A stretch of 64,000 bases of DNA from Tachypleus tridentatus. Taxonomy: Eukaryota; Arthropoda; Merostomata; Xiphosura; Limulidae. The translations under genes and the position numbers were made by a program. The stretch covers positions 3,906,001 through 3,970,000 of the forward strand of contig NC_134831.1 in assembly GCF_004210375.1 (NCBI RefSeq), in the 5' to 3' direction. Positions within the stretch are counted from its first letter, which is position 1; each line of letters begins with the position of its first letter. This document shows, in pieces, positions 13,701 through 25,700 of the stretch. Under the pieces are notes generated by a model. It was given only the letters and a program-made list of their open reading frames with translations. It was not told where the DNA came from and made no database searches.

Positions 13701-16700
13701 AGTTCTGTTACATTATAAGTAACTGGGGTCAAACAAGAATCGTATATGTATGACATACATAGGTTAATTTATAGCTTCTAACAGTACAGAAGAAAAAACA
13801 ATGAATTTTAAATACCAAAATAAAACAATATTATCGTCCTGAAAAGTTGCGAGTTTAAACTATAAGACAAGAAGTAACATTAGCCAATAAAATTACTTGT
13901 ACTTGTTAGCTTAAAACTTATTACTTCCTCAATGAAGTTCCACGGATGAACAGGACCACCAAGAAGGTAAGATCTCTTCATTCCATGTTCCAGAACAGAC
14001 TTGATGGCTGGACACAATCTGTGCAAAAAGTCACAAACAAGGTTCAACTAGATCAATATCCTCTTTTTCAGTTTTTTTAAACTAACTAATATTTTATCAG
14101 TCAACTTCTTATACATTTCTCTATTCTAAAGAAAGTTCATGACCTTCTGGAAAAGTAAGATGATGCTTCAGAAGCTAATTTTATTAAATAAAACATAAAA
14201 GAGCCAAGAAGTAACATTCACAACAAATGTCAAACACACAATAGTTAGGTTTGAACTCCCAAATAGAACCTTTTTACACACATTATATATAGCAAGGCTA
14301 AGGTGTAACCAAAACTTCATTTTTATCGTTTTCCAACAAATTTTGATCAATACATATGGTCTAGCCATATTAAGTATAAATAGGTCAAAATTTAAGAAAA
14401 TGAAATATTTATAAACTATAGCCTGAGATAGTGCTAAATTTTTCTTCTTGATATAAATATCACTGCACTACTAGAGTACAATTACACTCTCCAAACTTAT
14501 TAGTTATTCGTTGAACACTAAAGAAATGTTAATTTCATAATTTAACTGTATTTAATTAATTCTCTCCAAAGTAAAAGGGATTCACTTCTCTCCAAGTGCA
14601 TACCTGCATTTCAACTTTCAAAATTTAATTTAAAAGTTAACTATTATTCTATTTCAACAGTCTTTTACTCAAACCTGTGTGTGCATGTGTTTTGTTAGAT
14701 GTCACACAAAACTACAAGAAGGCTATCTGTACATAGCCAACCCCAAATCTGAATTGATTGCTAATTAATACCATCCACTGGATTACTCCTATCAGATTGA
14801 ATAGTGGGATTTGAAAAATCACACTTATAATGCACAAAGAGCCTCAACGGGTAGAACAAAAATTTGCTTTTGATGGTAAACGAATGCTAATCACAAAACC
14901 TCACATTCAGAATATGGCTCACCACTAACTAGAGACAACAATGTTAAATGTTCCTGTGTTCAACTTCTCCCACATGCATATGAGGGAAGAAAAAGATAAC
15001 AAACTTACCATAAAATATAAAGAAAAACATCTCATACCTATTTCATTACACTGGTAAAACAGTATCATATGCTTACATAAAGAGAGTAGGATTCTGAAAT
15101 TCAGTTTTAAACAAAAATCATAAAATGTTTTATGGAATTCAAAATAGGATAAAACAAAGAATAATGTAATAATAAGTCAGGCTTTTCAGTTCACAGAAGA
15201 TATGTATGATATTATATGTATTATATTTTTTGTTGTAGTCAGCCATGTTGTCTGATCATCACTTGTAATGTGTTAGCTAGGTACAAATGTTTAAACATCA
15301 AAGATATAATTCAGCATTTTTTACACTTGTCCCGACCAAACATGTTTAATTACTTACGTTCCACGAACAAGATCAGTAATGGCCTCCGTTACAGAGTCAT
15401 CACCTGCACAAGAATACTGAAAAAAATATAATACCATCAGCACAGTTAGATGAAACAAACAATTCAAGTGGAAGTTGTTCTTAAAACTAGTTTCACTGAT
15501 TATTTACAGTTTTCCAGTTATTTCTTTCAAATTAAAATTTGTGTAGCTGTTATACAAATAAAGATTACACCTTCAACAGCCCCTAATAGACATATAAAAG
15601 AAAAAAAGCCCCTATCCCCACAATTTAGGTATAGCAGTCCTTAATTTTAAACCAACATTCACAGGAAATGCAGGTGTGTGGAACATCACCAGTGGAAAAG
15701 CTTTTTTAAGCTGAGTTATGAAATTCACTCTCATCTCTTTTAATGCTCCCACAACTAAAAATATGGGGCACATACAGCAGTGTCCCATATTAGAACTAAT
15801 GAAAACTTCTACCTAGAACCTGATACACTAATCACTGCCCCATTTCAAATTTGAGAATTTTAATAGTTCTTAGTATAGTATAAGAATATAAAATCACATT
15901 TAAGAAATAATTATTTTTACTGAGTTTGCTCAACAAAGTACAGAGACATCAATATTGAAATGTAGGCACACAATGCATTAAGGTACATTTCAGTGTAGTT
16001 AGAGCAACATGTGTAAAAATATGAATAGAAAGAAAGATGCAAATGTTGTTTATGAACTTAAACTAATCCAAACACAATCACACAGTGTGTGTGGAAATTT
16101 GAAGTCCAGTTATAAGAAATATATTTTAACACAGTTTGAAAAAGTAATCATCTCAATGATAAACTAATGAGTAAGATAAGAATTTAAATATCATTACAGA
16201 TATCGTTAGTGGTTTCTTTTCTCTGCAAAAAACAAAACACAGATTATGTTTCTTATCAAGAAATGATGATAGGATACTTTGAACTAGAAAAGTTTAATTT
16301 ATTCAAGTTGCTTCGCTACTATATCGCTTTTGTTCTTGAGAACATGTACATCTCTGACTACCATTTCTCTGTGTCTACCTGTTTCACTCACACATACAGC
16401 CCTACAAATGATGCAGGTAATCTAATGAGCACATTTCTTATGAAAGATCAATCACTGAGCTCAATTGCTTTCATAAACACTTGAGTTTCTTGCATGTGAT
16501 ATCAGTGGTAATAATGATGTCAAACTAATACCATATTTGAAAATATCTCAAAAGGTTAATAATAAATAAGCAAACAATGATTTATAAGCACAAGGAAAAG
16601 GTTTATTAATGGTGGAACAGATCAATGTTTTGTTGAAACCTATAGTACATATTCTACAGGTCTGTAGTATGTTCCACAATCAATAAAACTATCACTTATG

Positions 16701-19700
16701 TTTTTAAATTGGTGCTTGCCTACCAATTATTATATTAGAATAATGTGCTTCCTTACTCAAGTATATAAATAGGTATTAAAGCTGAATCTTTACATGGTGG
16801 TTTTTAAAATATTAATGATGAGTGGGGGGAGGGAATCAAGTTAAAGTCACATCATATATTACTTGGCTTTGTTGTTACTTATTGGGTTGGTTGGTTGATT
16901 TAGTGTTTAATGGCACAAAGCAGCTAGGCTATCTGCACTAAACGTCCGTTAAAAAGTTAAAAGTAAATTTAGTAACATTCATAAAAGGAAATTAAGGTAA
17001 AACAAAACAAAGTTTAAAAAACATAAATAGCATAAAACCAATGTTTACATCTAGTCTACAACGTTAAGAGAAAAACTACATTAATTCAAGTTGTAAAGAA
17101 CTTTCTATAACGTAACTATAATAATCATTACTTGCCAGGAAGACTAATAGGTAAGTACAAAAACCACCATCAGTCACCTGAAGTTGGCCTTTCCAGTCTT
17201 GGTTTCAAGTTATTTAATGTTATGGCCAGTTTCTAATTTCACATCAAACTAGATGAACTGTGATTTTTAACAGGGAGCCACATTAAAAATTACAAAAACT
17301 TAAATAGCATTAAAAAGATTAATAGTCTTTATAAAACTAAAAACATTACCATCACCAATAACATTGTCTAATGTTATGGACAATCCTTGGGACAGAACAT
17401 GTTTAAATGGTGCCATCATTGTGAATCGTAACGATGACAAGAAAGTAAATTGTGGCTTATTGTGATCAGAGTGTTATACAAACTACACACTGGTGCATCA
17501 GTTCCAGATAAAAGAAAACGATGAGTTAAAAAACTATAACCAATGTATAGTCTAGTAAGAACAACTTCCTCTTTCCGATCCTTATGGAAGCAAGATGACT
17601 TAAATCCAATACAGGGTTTTATTTCGAAAAGCTTATTTTTGCATTGCTCACTTCAAGTTGACTGCCAACTGGCACAGAGCCAAGCCATGAATACAGGACC
17701 ACAGTCCATGTATGGAAGAGGCACAGCTGTGATAATGCCAGAGCAGATAGACTTAGCTGCAGTGTTGGCAAGTACATTCCCACGAATACCAACATGGCCC
17801 AGTATCCAAAAAAACTGGATACAAGTAGATGTTAAAGAGAAATGGGCCAGTCAGTTTTAAATATCAGTGAGAACAGAGTGTGAACTAACATGAAGCAATT
17901 CCAGGGCCAATAGAGAAGGATGGTTCGAAAGATGTTCAGCAAATAACAGACAGTATTTCCAATCAGGAGTGTCTACTTTTCTCAGATGACTTAAAGATAG
18001 GTCACAAATGGGGACTGTACGACGGTGGGATGGGCTGACCAGTGGATACAGCAATATTATCCAAGGACAGACCCAATTCATCCAACTGCACCTGGATATG
18101 ATGGTCAAAAGGAGCAATGGCATACCATCTGGTCTGAAAAAGCATGTTCCATCGAGGAAGGAAAATACAACCCCAGGTGGGATGCTTTGGTAAGGAATGA
18201 AGTTTCAAAGCATACAGTAAAGACAGTTTCAAACGTAGGAGATGCAAAGAAGTTTCATGAGACTATGCATAAGCTCTGAACTGAGGAAGTGCAGAAAGTC
18301 CCAGTGCAGAGCTAAGTCCTTGATGATGAATGGGATCCAGCATCTTTAAGGCCGATGGTCTGGCAGAGCCATAGACCAGTGATCCATAGTCGAGTTTCGA
18401 TCAAATAAGAGCACAATACATCTTTACCATAGAATGTCAATCTGCTCTCAAAGTGGTGGAAGAGAGGACACAAAGGATGTTCAGTGCTCTTGTACATTTG
18501 ACCTGTAGCTGCTTGATGTGGTTTGAGAGTGTGGGATATCTACGGAAAGTATCCCAGGCTCATTTTTGAGTCTTCTGTGCCATGTGGCAGGCAGGATTCC
18601 ACCATGGACAAGGATATAGTGGAAAACGTGTCGAGGTTTTAGGAATACATTGTGCAGCTGCTTGTATAATACAGTCAGTTACTGCTGCCACACAGTCATC
18701 TATTGATGGCTTACAGACAATGGCAGGATCAAGTTCTGCGAGAGCAGTGAAAGAGGGCCAGTTTGCCTGATCCAGCTTCACCTGGGCACGTGGGTCAGGT
18801 GGGATTGACCACAGCCAGTCTATCTCAAGAATATAAGAAAATGATCACTGCCTTGTGGATTATTGTCAACCCTCCATGAAAAATGGGAAAATTATGAAGG
18901 GGAGCAAATTGAGAGATCAATACCAGTAAAGGACTGACTAAGTGCATGGAAATAAGTAGAAAAACCAGTATTGAAAAGAAAAAGGTTGTGATCAGAGAGC
19001 ATACATTCTACAGATCGACCCCTTCTATCAATATCAGCACTTTCCCAGAGGGGATGATGTCCATTAAAGTCACCCAGGATGAAAAAGGGATATGGCAAAT
19101 GTTCAATGAAAGCACCAAGGTCTGATTGATCATATGTCTCTTCAGGTGACAGGTCGAGAAAACAAACTGTGATGGTGTGACCCAAGGAAACACATGGCTA
19201 CGGCCTCCAAGGGTGTGTCGAGTGGCAAAGACAGGGCAGGCACATGCTGATCAACCAACAGTGCCATCCCTCCATGCACACATCCATCACACAGCCTGTC
19301 ATTTCTGTATAAAGAAAACTGCAGAAAGGTGACTGTATCAGCAGGTTTCAGAAATGTTTCCTGTAAGGAAAGACAAACAGGATGGGAGGAAGCAATCAGC
19401 GTTTTGATGTCATCCAGATTATAACATAAACCTCGACAGTTCCATTGTATCAGGTATCCATTTTTATTTACGTGTAGGCAAATTGGGTGGAGAACCCTTC
19501 TGTTTACGACTACGTCTTTTTTCCTTACTTTCCTTATTCAAGGGAGGTCTATCAACCTCCATGGATTCTGCCCTGGGTTGACTGAACAGGTCTTTGCTGT
19601 TGGTAGGGGATTCCAGAGACTAAGGAAGTGAAATAATGATTGTTTTGCATCTTGGGGTGAAAGAAGAAGATGGATCCGAGGAAATGCCTGTACCTGGAAC

Positions 19701-22700
19701 CAAAGGATGTGGATCTTGGGGTTTGGTGGAAGGTATGTAAGGGACAGAGATAGGTGTTGAAGTTGATTCATCAACTTTTTTAACCATGAGGCCAAAAGAC
19801 TCTTCATTTGTTTGGAGAATGATTCTTTAGGAAGCACAGAGAGATCTATCAGCACTCCCACAGTAGTTGTGGAACAAAGTGCATCAGCATACGTCCGAGA
19901 TGAGGTGGTGGACAGCAATTTTCGAGCCTCAGGATAGGTAATGTTATGAATCATTTTCAAACACTGGACCTCTTTTTCTTCCAACCATTTAGGACAAGAA
20001 CGAAAGTAGGACAGCTGACAGCCATTGCAAATGATGCAATGAGGATCCGTTAAGCATCATGGTCCTTGCCACTGCAATGAGCACACGTCTTCTTCGAGTG
20101 ACCGAACCATTGACACTGGAAACATCAGAGGGTTTGTGTCGTATTGCCGTACTCTGCAATTAAGATAACCTGCCTTGAAGGCGGCAGGCAAACATGGTGA
20201 CGTAAATGTGAGAATGAGGACATTGGTCGGCACCATAATTCCATCTTTGCGAGTGGAGATATGCCTCACTGCAGAAACTCCTTGCGTGGAGAAACCAGTG
20301 AGAATTTCTGACTCTTGGATGTTCTTCAAATTCCCTCTCAACAATAACTCCTCATGATAAATTCAAAGTAACATAAGGTGTAACTTCAATAGGTATATCC
20401 CCAATTGCATTTGAATACAACAAAATTCACTGTGTTGAGATGTGGATGTTTCTACCAATATGTCACCAGATCAAAGCTTCTTTATTGACTTTGGAGAGCC
20501 AGCAAGCCCCTCTAGTCCGTTCTGAATGAAAAATGGAGACATCTGCCCTAAAGATTTGTCTGAAAGTGAGTGCAATATATGAAAATGAGGTACAACAGAT
20601 GGTCCGAATGGTGAGTATTGCTGCTCAGAATCTTCAAGATGTGGCCGTTTACCTACAGACTGTTTTTTCACTATTTTATTAAGATTTTTAATTGGAGTAT
20701 CCATAATAAAGAAAGGGAAATTTCGGTGCCAACTGACCCCACCCACCATGAAGCCTTTCAATGTCAAACAAGGACTGCAGCAACACCAGGGTTTCATGAG
20801 CACTATACCCAAACACCAGCATCAGATATAATGTCTACAACACCTGCTGAAAACATCCAACACTGGTACTTGGTTGACCCTAGTCCAAGTGGACCAGCCA
20901 ATTGACCCAAGGAGGACCATCCCAAGGTCACCTGTCTACAGGAATTCAAGGCCAAAGTGGTGTGTTAGGATTGGACCCCTCAACTACCAGGATCCTCTCC
21001 TCCCCTTCACGGGTTGCCACACACGGCAAACACGTGGGTGAATGTTTAGATCCCAGAGGTGGTAAACTGAAAGAACAGAACCTCCCTGGAAGGTCCCCTC
21101 ACCACATACATGAAACCACACTGGGGGTACTTATTGGGAGATATCTAGGACATCATACAGAGAAATGCTGTCCTTGTCTTATAGAACTTGTAATCCCATA
21201 TTCTGGTCAACCTGTATTCCATTGGTTCAATGATGGATTAAAACAATACATTCATTTCAGATTTTTTTTATGGAGGTAGAAACACTAATTAATCTGGCAA
21301 GGATTATTCTATGTTTTCAAGTACTAGTACAGATGGACACCAGAATATTTCATGAAAACTATTCATTGATTGTAAGGAGTTCAAAGTTCATTTGTTGTAC
21401 ATCCTTTAAAAGCATAATTAAATTTGTAGTTTATTATTTTTATGCATGATAAACTGAAAGCGATAAGTTCTGCTGTATAATTATTTACATTCTTCTCTCA
21501 CATTAAAAAGCACAGACCTATAACAACATATATTTACCTGTTTACTCCTCTCATCCAAGAGTTCAACAAATTTGGCAGGAAACCAGCCTCTAAGTCCATT
21601 AAGTTCTCCTATCCAGCAGTGTTCATCCTTCTGATTAATGATCTACATGTTAACAAACTTGTGTTGTAATTTAAAATGCTTTTCTATCTTTCACATTTAT
21701 TTCAAAACATTTCATAATATACCTTCTACTGGTAAACAGACTTTCATGACTGAATGATTAATAACAAGAAGTCCAAAAAGGAAAATGTATCATAGAGTTA
21801 AAACAAATTCTCAAACTTAAGTCATGTTTCAAGAAATCAATCCTGATGTGCATCAAGTAAAAAACATAAGCTTAATTTACACATCAAGAGCACTAAAATA
21901 AGACAGCACTTTCAAAAAATATATCTGTTGTGAGCTCTTTGTTTATATAGAATTCTTTTTTTCAGACTCAGAAAGCAACATTATTATAAATACAGCTATA
22001 CAGTGCACATTATTGTTGGTCAATACACCAGAAAAATAAAGGTATAGGTATATATATATCACTTGACCTTGCAATTGAAAGTATTGTTACCAACCTTCAA
22101 ATTGTTTTCTACTTTTTACCAATGTCTGTAAAGAAAAAATGCACATGGCATAGAGGAATAACCCAGAATAATGAGTAACCAATGTAAAGGGACCTAAGAC
22201 ATATTTTTTACCAACTGTTTAACTTTTGAGCATACATACTTTTAAAAACTTACATTACTACACCCTGATTTATGTTTTCCATCAAATAAAATTATATTAT
22301 GTCCAACTGTAGAAGTGTGGCAACAAATTAGTTATATTACTACTCCTTTAAAAATTATTTCTACAAAATGTCAGGGAATATTAAAATAAATTCATTTATT
22401 AAACACAACAGTTACAACTGAGACTTCAACAAAATATATGATTCATACTGAACAGCACTTATAGTAACATGATTTATAATATTATTATATTTCACAACAG
22501 CTACAATAATAGGCAAGACTTCAAACCAAGTCTTAAATTTGTGCTATGATAAGATCCTTTATGCATCATTTAGAAATTTTATATCTTGTATATTTTGTCA
22601 CAAATAATACTGTGACAAAGATCTTTCATTTATTCAAACAGGAAGTAAAACACACCACATACTATACTAGATAACTTTGAAAAGAAAGGTATGGTAAGAA

Positions 22701-25700
22701 AAGAAAATTTAACAACATCATTCTATCAGAATTATTCAATAGTTGTATTCTTTGTTTGTTTTGAATTTCAAGCAAAGCTATTTAGTAGTGTAAGACTAGA
22801 GGGAAGGCAGCTAGTCATCACCACCCACTGTCACCTCTTGGGCTACTCTTACCAATGAATAGTGGGATTGACCATCACATTATAATGCCCCCCATGGCTG
22901 AAAGGGCCAGCATGTTTGGTGTGACAGGGAATCAAACCCACAATCCTCAGATTACGAGTCAAGTGTTTGACCCCCTGACCATGCTGAGCCCATAGCTATA
23001 GCTAAAGTTGAAAATATTTTGAAAGTTGTTGTACTGAAAAAAATATTCTTGTTGCACTAATTTGCAAATAAGAAACTTTACATTATCAACAATTAACACA
23101 GTGATGAGATAATGGTTTCTAGCTTCACAGTGAACTTGTACACTCTATAAATGTAATCTTTAACTAAATTTTCAATAAATTATTGAAAATGTACATATTT
23201 TATTTTGTTTTATAAATCTAGTAATAACCATTACTAACACTTATATTGTAATATTAATATCCCTATGAATCTATTAACCCTTTCACTATGTGTCATGGGT
23301 CAAAGGCCATGTCACTGTGTTTGTGACCTTGCACTCAAATTTTTTTAAACTACTAAAATTTATGTCAATAAGTTTGAAATCAAGTTGTTGATTATAATTA
23401 AAACTTTAATATTATTATTGAGTTAACTTCTTAATTTAAAAGTAAATATTAAAAGTATTCATCTAAACGTACATTTTAATGAGTCACATGGTATGTTGAA
23501 TGTAGCACTCAGCCTATTGTTTGGTACAAATTAGGAACTCAAATTACTAATATTGACAAGCTAGATTATAAAATAAGAACTCCAAATCTTTTTATTTTAC
23601 TGAAATATGGCTTATGTACTAAATCAAACATGGTGGCCCCATTCAATTCTTTCCATTTTTTGAAACGGTCCGTTATATACTCTTCCAATAGTATATGACA
23701 TGTGAATAACCAATCAACAGCTTAAAATGTCCCCAGAGTGGTTTTTCTCAGCCATTTTAATCTTTGAAAAGGCTACCATTTTCGTTTGATCCAAGATTTC
23801 AGTAAAGTAGGGTGTGACTTTGGTGTGCTCAAAGTTTCATTTTTTTTTAAATCTAAATACATCTTTGTTACTAAGCTTAATAAATTATAGTGAAATTCTA
23901 TGGTATCAGTATAGTTATTTAGATTTTTTGGTTATTCAACAGTATATATAAAAACCTAAAAAATATTTTGTTTCATACTCTCCACATGAACAATTTTAAA
24001 GGCTTAGTAACCTATGTCCAGCAACAACCAAGTACAAAGGTGGTAGTGAGAAAAGATAATTGTTTGCTTTACTTCTCAATTTATTGTTCTATAGTTTGAA
24101 AAAAATAAGCTTAATTTATTTCTAAATAATAATAATAAATTTTATGTATAAAATGCATAATAACTGAAATGTGATTGTATATTACAAAATACTAGTCCAC
24201 TAAAACACAGCCAAGACAGGGAATGCTAAAGGTCAGTTTTATGTCACTGGATACATAATACGAGTGCACGTGTACCATGTCAATACAGGTTATGTAATGT
24301 TAGCTAGATATGATTGGAAGGTCAATACAACAAAAAACAATAGATATACATGTAAATATACAGCATTATGAGACTTAAGTTACTTAGACTAAACATTTGT
24401 ATTTTCATGTTATAATATGTAGTCATTCTAGCATGAAAAAAAGCATAATTTATACTTATTTCCTAAGTTTTCAATGATTATTGCAAGATTGGTAAAGCAA
24501 CAAACCCTGCAGTTGCAGTATAGAAAATAAAACAAAGTGTTACTGAAAAACAAACATTTGAATTGTATTTAAGAGGTTCTAGAAATAATGCAAATAATCC
24601 AAGATTTTTGTTACAAAAAATAGTTTTTAATCACTTTGCACTCAGACTAGTAACAAAAAGACTATTTTCACAAACAAATCTTTGGTAAAATATTTCATTA
24701 AAAAATCTAATTTTTTTATATACAAAATACTTGTAATCTTTACTGAAGGTCTTCCAAATTTTGTGAAGATACACTTGCTGTATTAAAAGTTACAATACAA
24801 ATATTTAACATTTACAAATGTATAGAGGAACTCATGAATATTATACCAACTTCATAGTAAAAGGGTTAATAGCATAAGTTTCTTACACATTTTGTAATAT
24901 CTCTACTAATACTTCAACATCACTGGACATAAATAAAGCAGTATTAGATGCACACAAACTGTCCATTTGATATTTCTCAATGATTAACTGTTTAATCACA
25001 AACAAATACTAAAATACTTTCCCTTTTGTGGTTGGTACCCTTAACACATGGCACAGTTACAATAGACTGGAATTAGTTCATGATCTAAACAACTAGTTAA
25101 ATCATGTGGGTCAACACTTTTAGTGAGGAATTTAAGTAAACATCATTACATTTCTCTCAAATGCTAACTGTTCATTATATACTTACTGTTATAATATCAT
25201 TTTTCCTGAAACCAAGTTCGTCATCATCGTGTCTTTCAAAATCCAGTAAAGCTTTGGCTCGTCGCCTTCGACTGCGAGACACATTAGCAAAATTCTCATG
25301 ATCCCTGCTGTGGCTTTCCATAGAATAGTCTGCTATAAGAACCTAAAAGCCCATATGATAAAGATAAATCAACCATAGGTATCACAAGTGACCAAATTAA
25401 TTGAATACAGGTATTTCTTTTTATGTCACAAGTCCTGTGTAGACACGTGCAATTAATTTTCTTTGTAAAACACTTCAAATTACTACATAGCAAAAAATCC
25501 ATTTTTCAAAAATCAGCTTTTAAAATTCAAATTATAATGATAAAATTTCCCAAAGCTTATTTATAGACATGCAAAATGAAGATAGCAAGTCAAGTGCCCT
25601 AACCATCAGACCTTTCAATTTTGGATGCATCATACTAAAACTACCACAGATACCATACAAATCTGATGTATCAACTGCCTGACACAAACAGTAGTGTTTG

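Larger units (their letters stand above)
7735..15357 (-). other. SGSM3 introns 13-18
   Basis: Apart from the listed exons and an eroded SINE at 14.7-14.9 kb, these introns are AT-rich sequence in which I see no further gene, RNA or clear repeat. Confidence 0.5.
16883..21200 (-). mobile_element. Defective I-type non-LTR retrotransposon (LINE) with reverse transcriptase core deleted
   Basis: A retroposon of the RNase H-bearing I superfamily, inserted in SGSM3 intron 12 in the gene's own orientation. From 5' (high coordinate) to 3': 5' leader, gag-like ORF1 with zinc-knuckle cysteines, endonuclease, an in-frame junction straight into the end of the reverse transcriptase, RNase H, and a long AT-rich 3' tail. 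The catalytic centre of the reverse transcriptase (the YxDD region) is absent. Several in-frame stops are present, at least two of them TGA where relatives would have CGA. It cannot move by itself. The 5' limit is uncertain by about 100 bp and no target-site duplication was found. Confidence 0.88.
21643..25186 (-). other. SGSM3 intron 11
   Basis: Holds one SINE (22.75-22.99 kb) and the TTAA-flanked element (23.27-24.87 kb). The rest is AT-rich without recognisable features. Confidence 0.5.

Noticed and set aside
16209..16484. 91-codon plus-strand frame in SGSM3 intron 12
   Set aside because: No motif, AT-rich codon mix and no splice sites that fit. Consistent with a chance frame.
17543..17860. 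105-codon plus-strand frame
   Set aside because: It is antisense to the RNase H region of the LINE.
20618..21279. 95- and 125-codon plus-strand frames
   Set aside because: Antisense to the LINE ORF1 and 5' leader.
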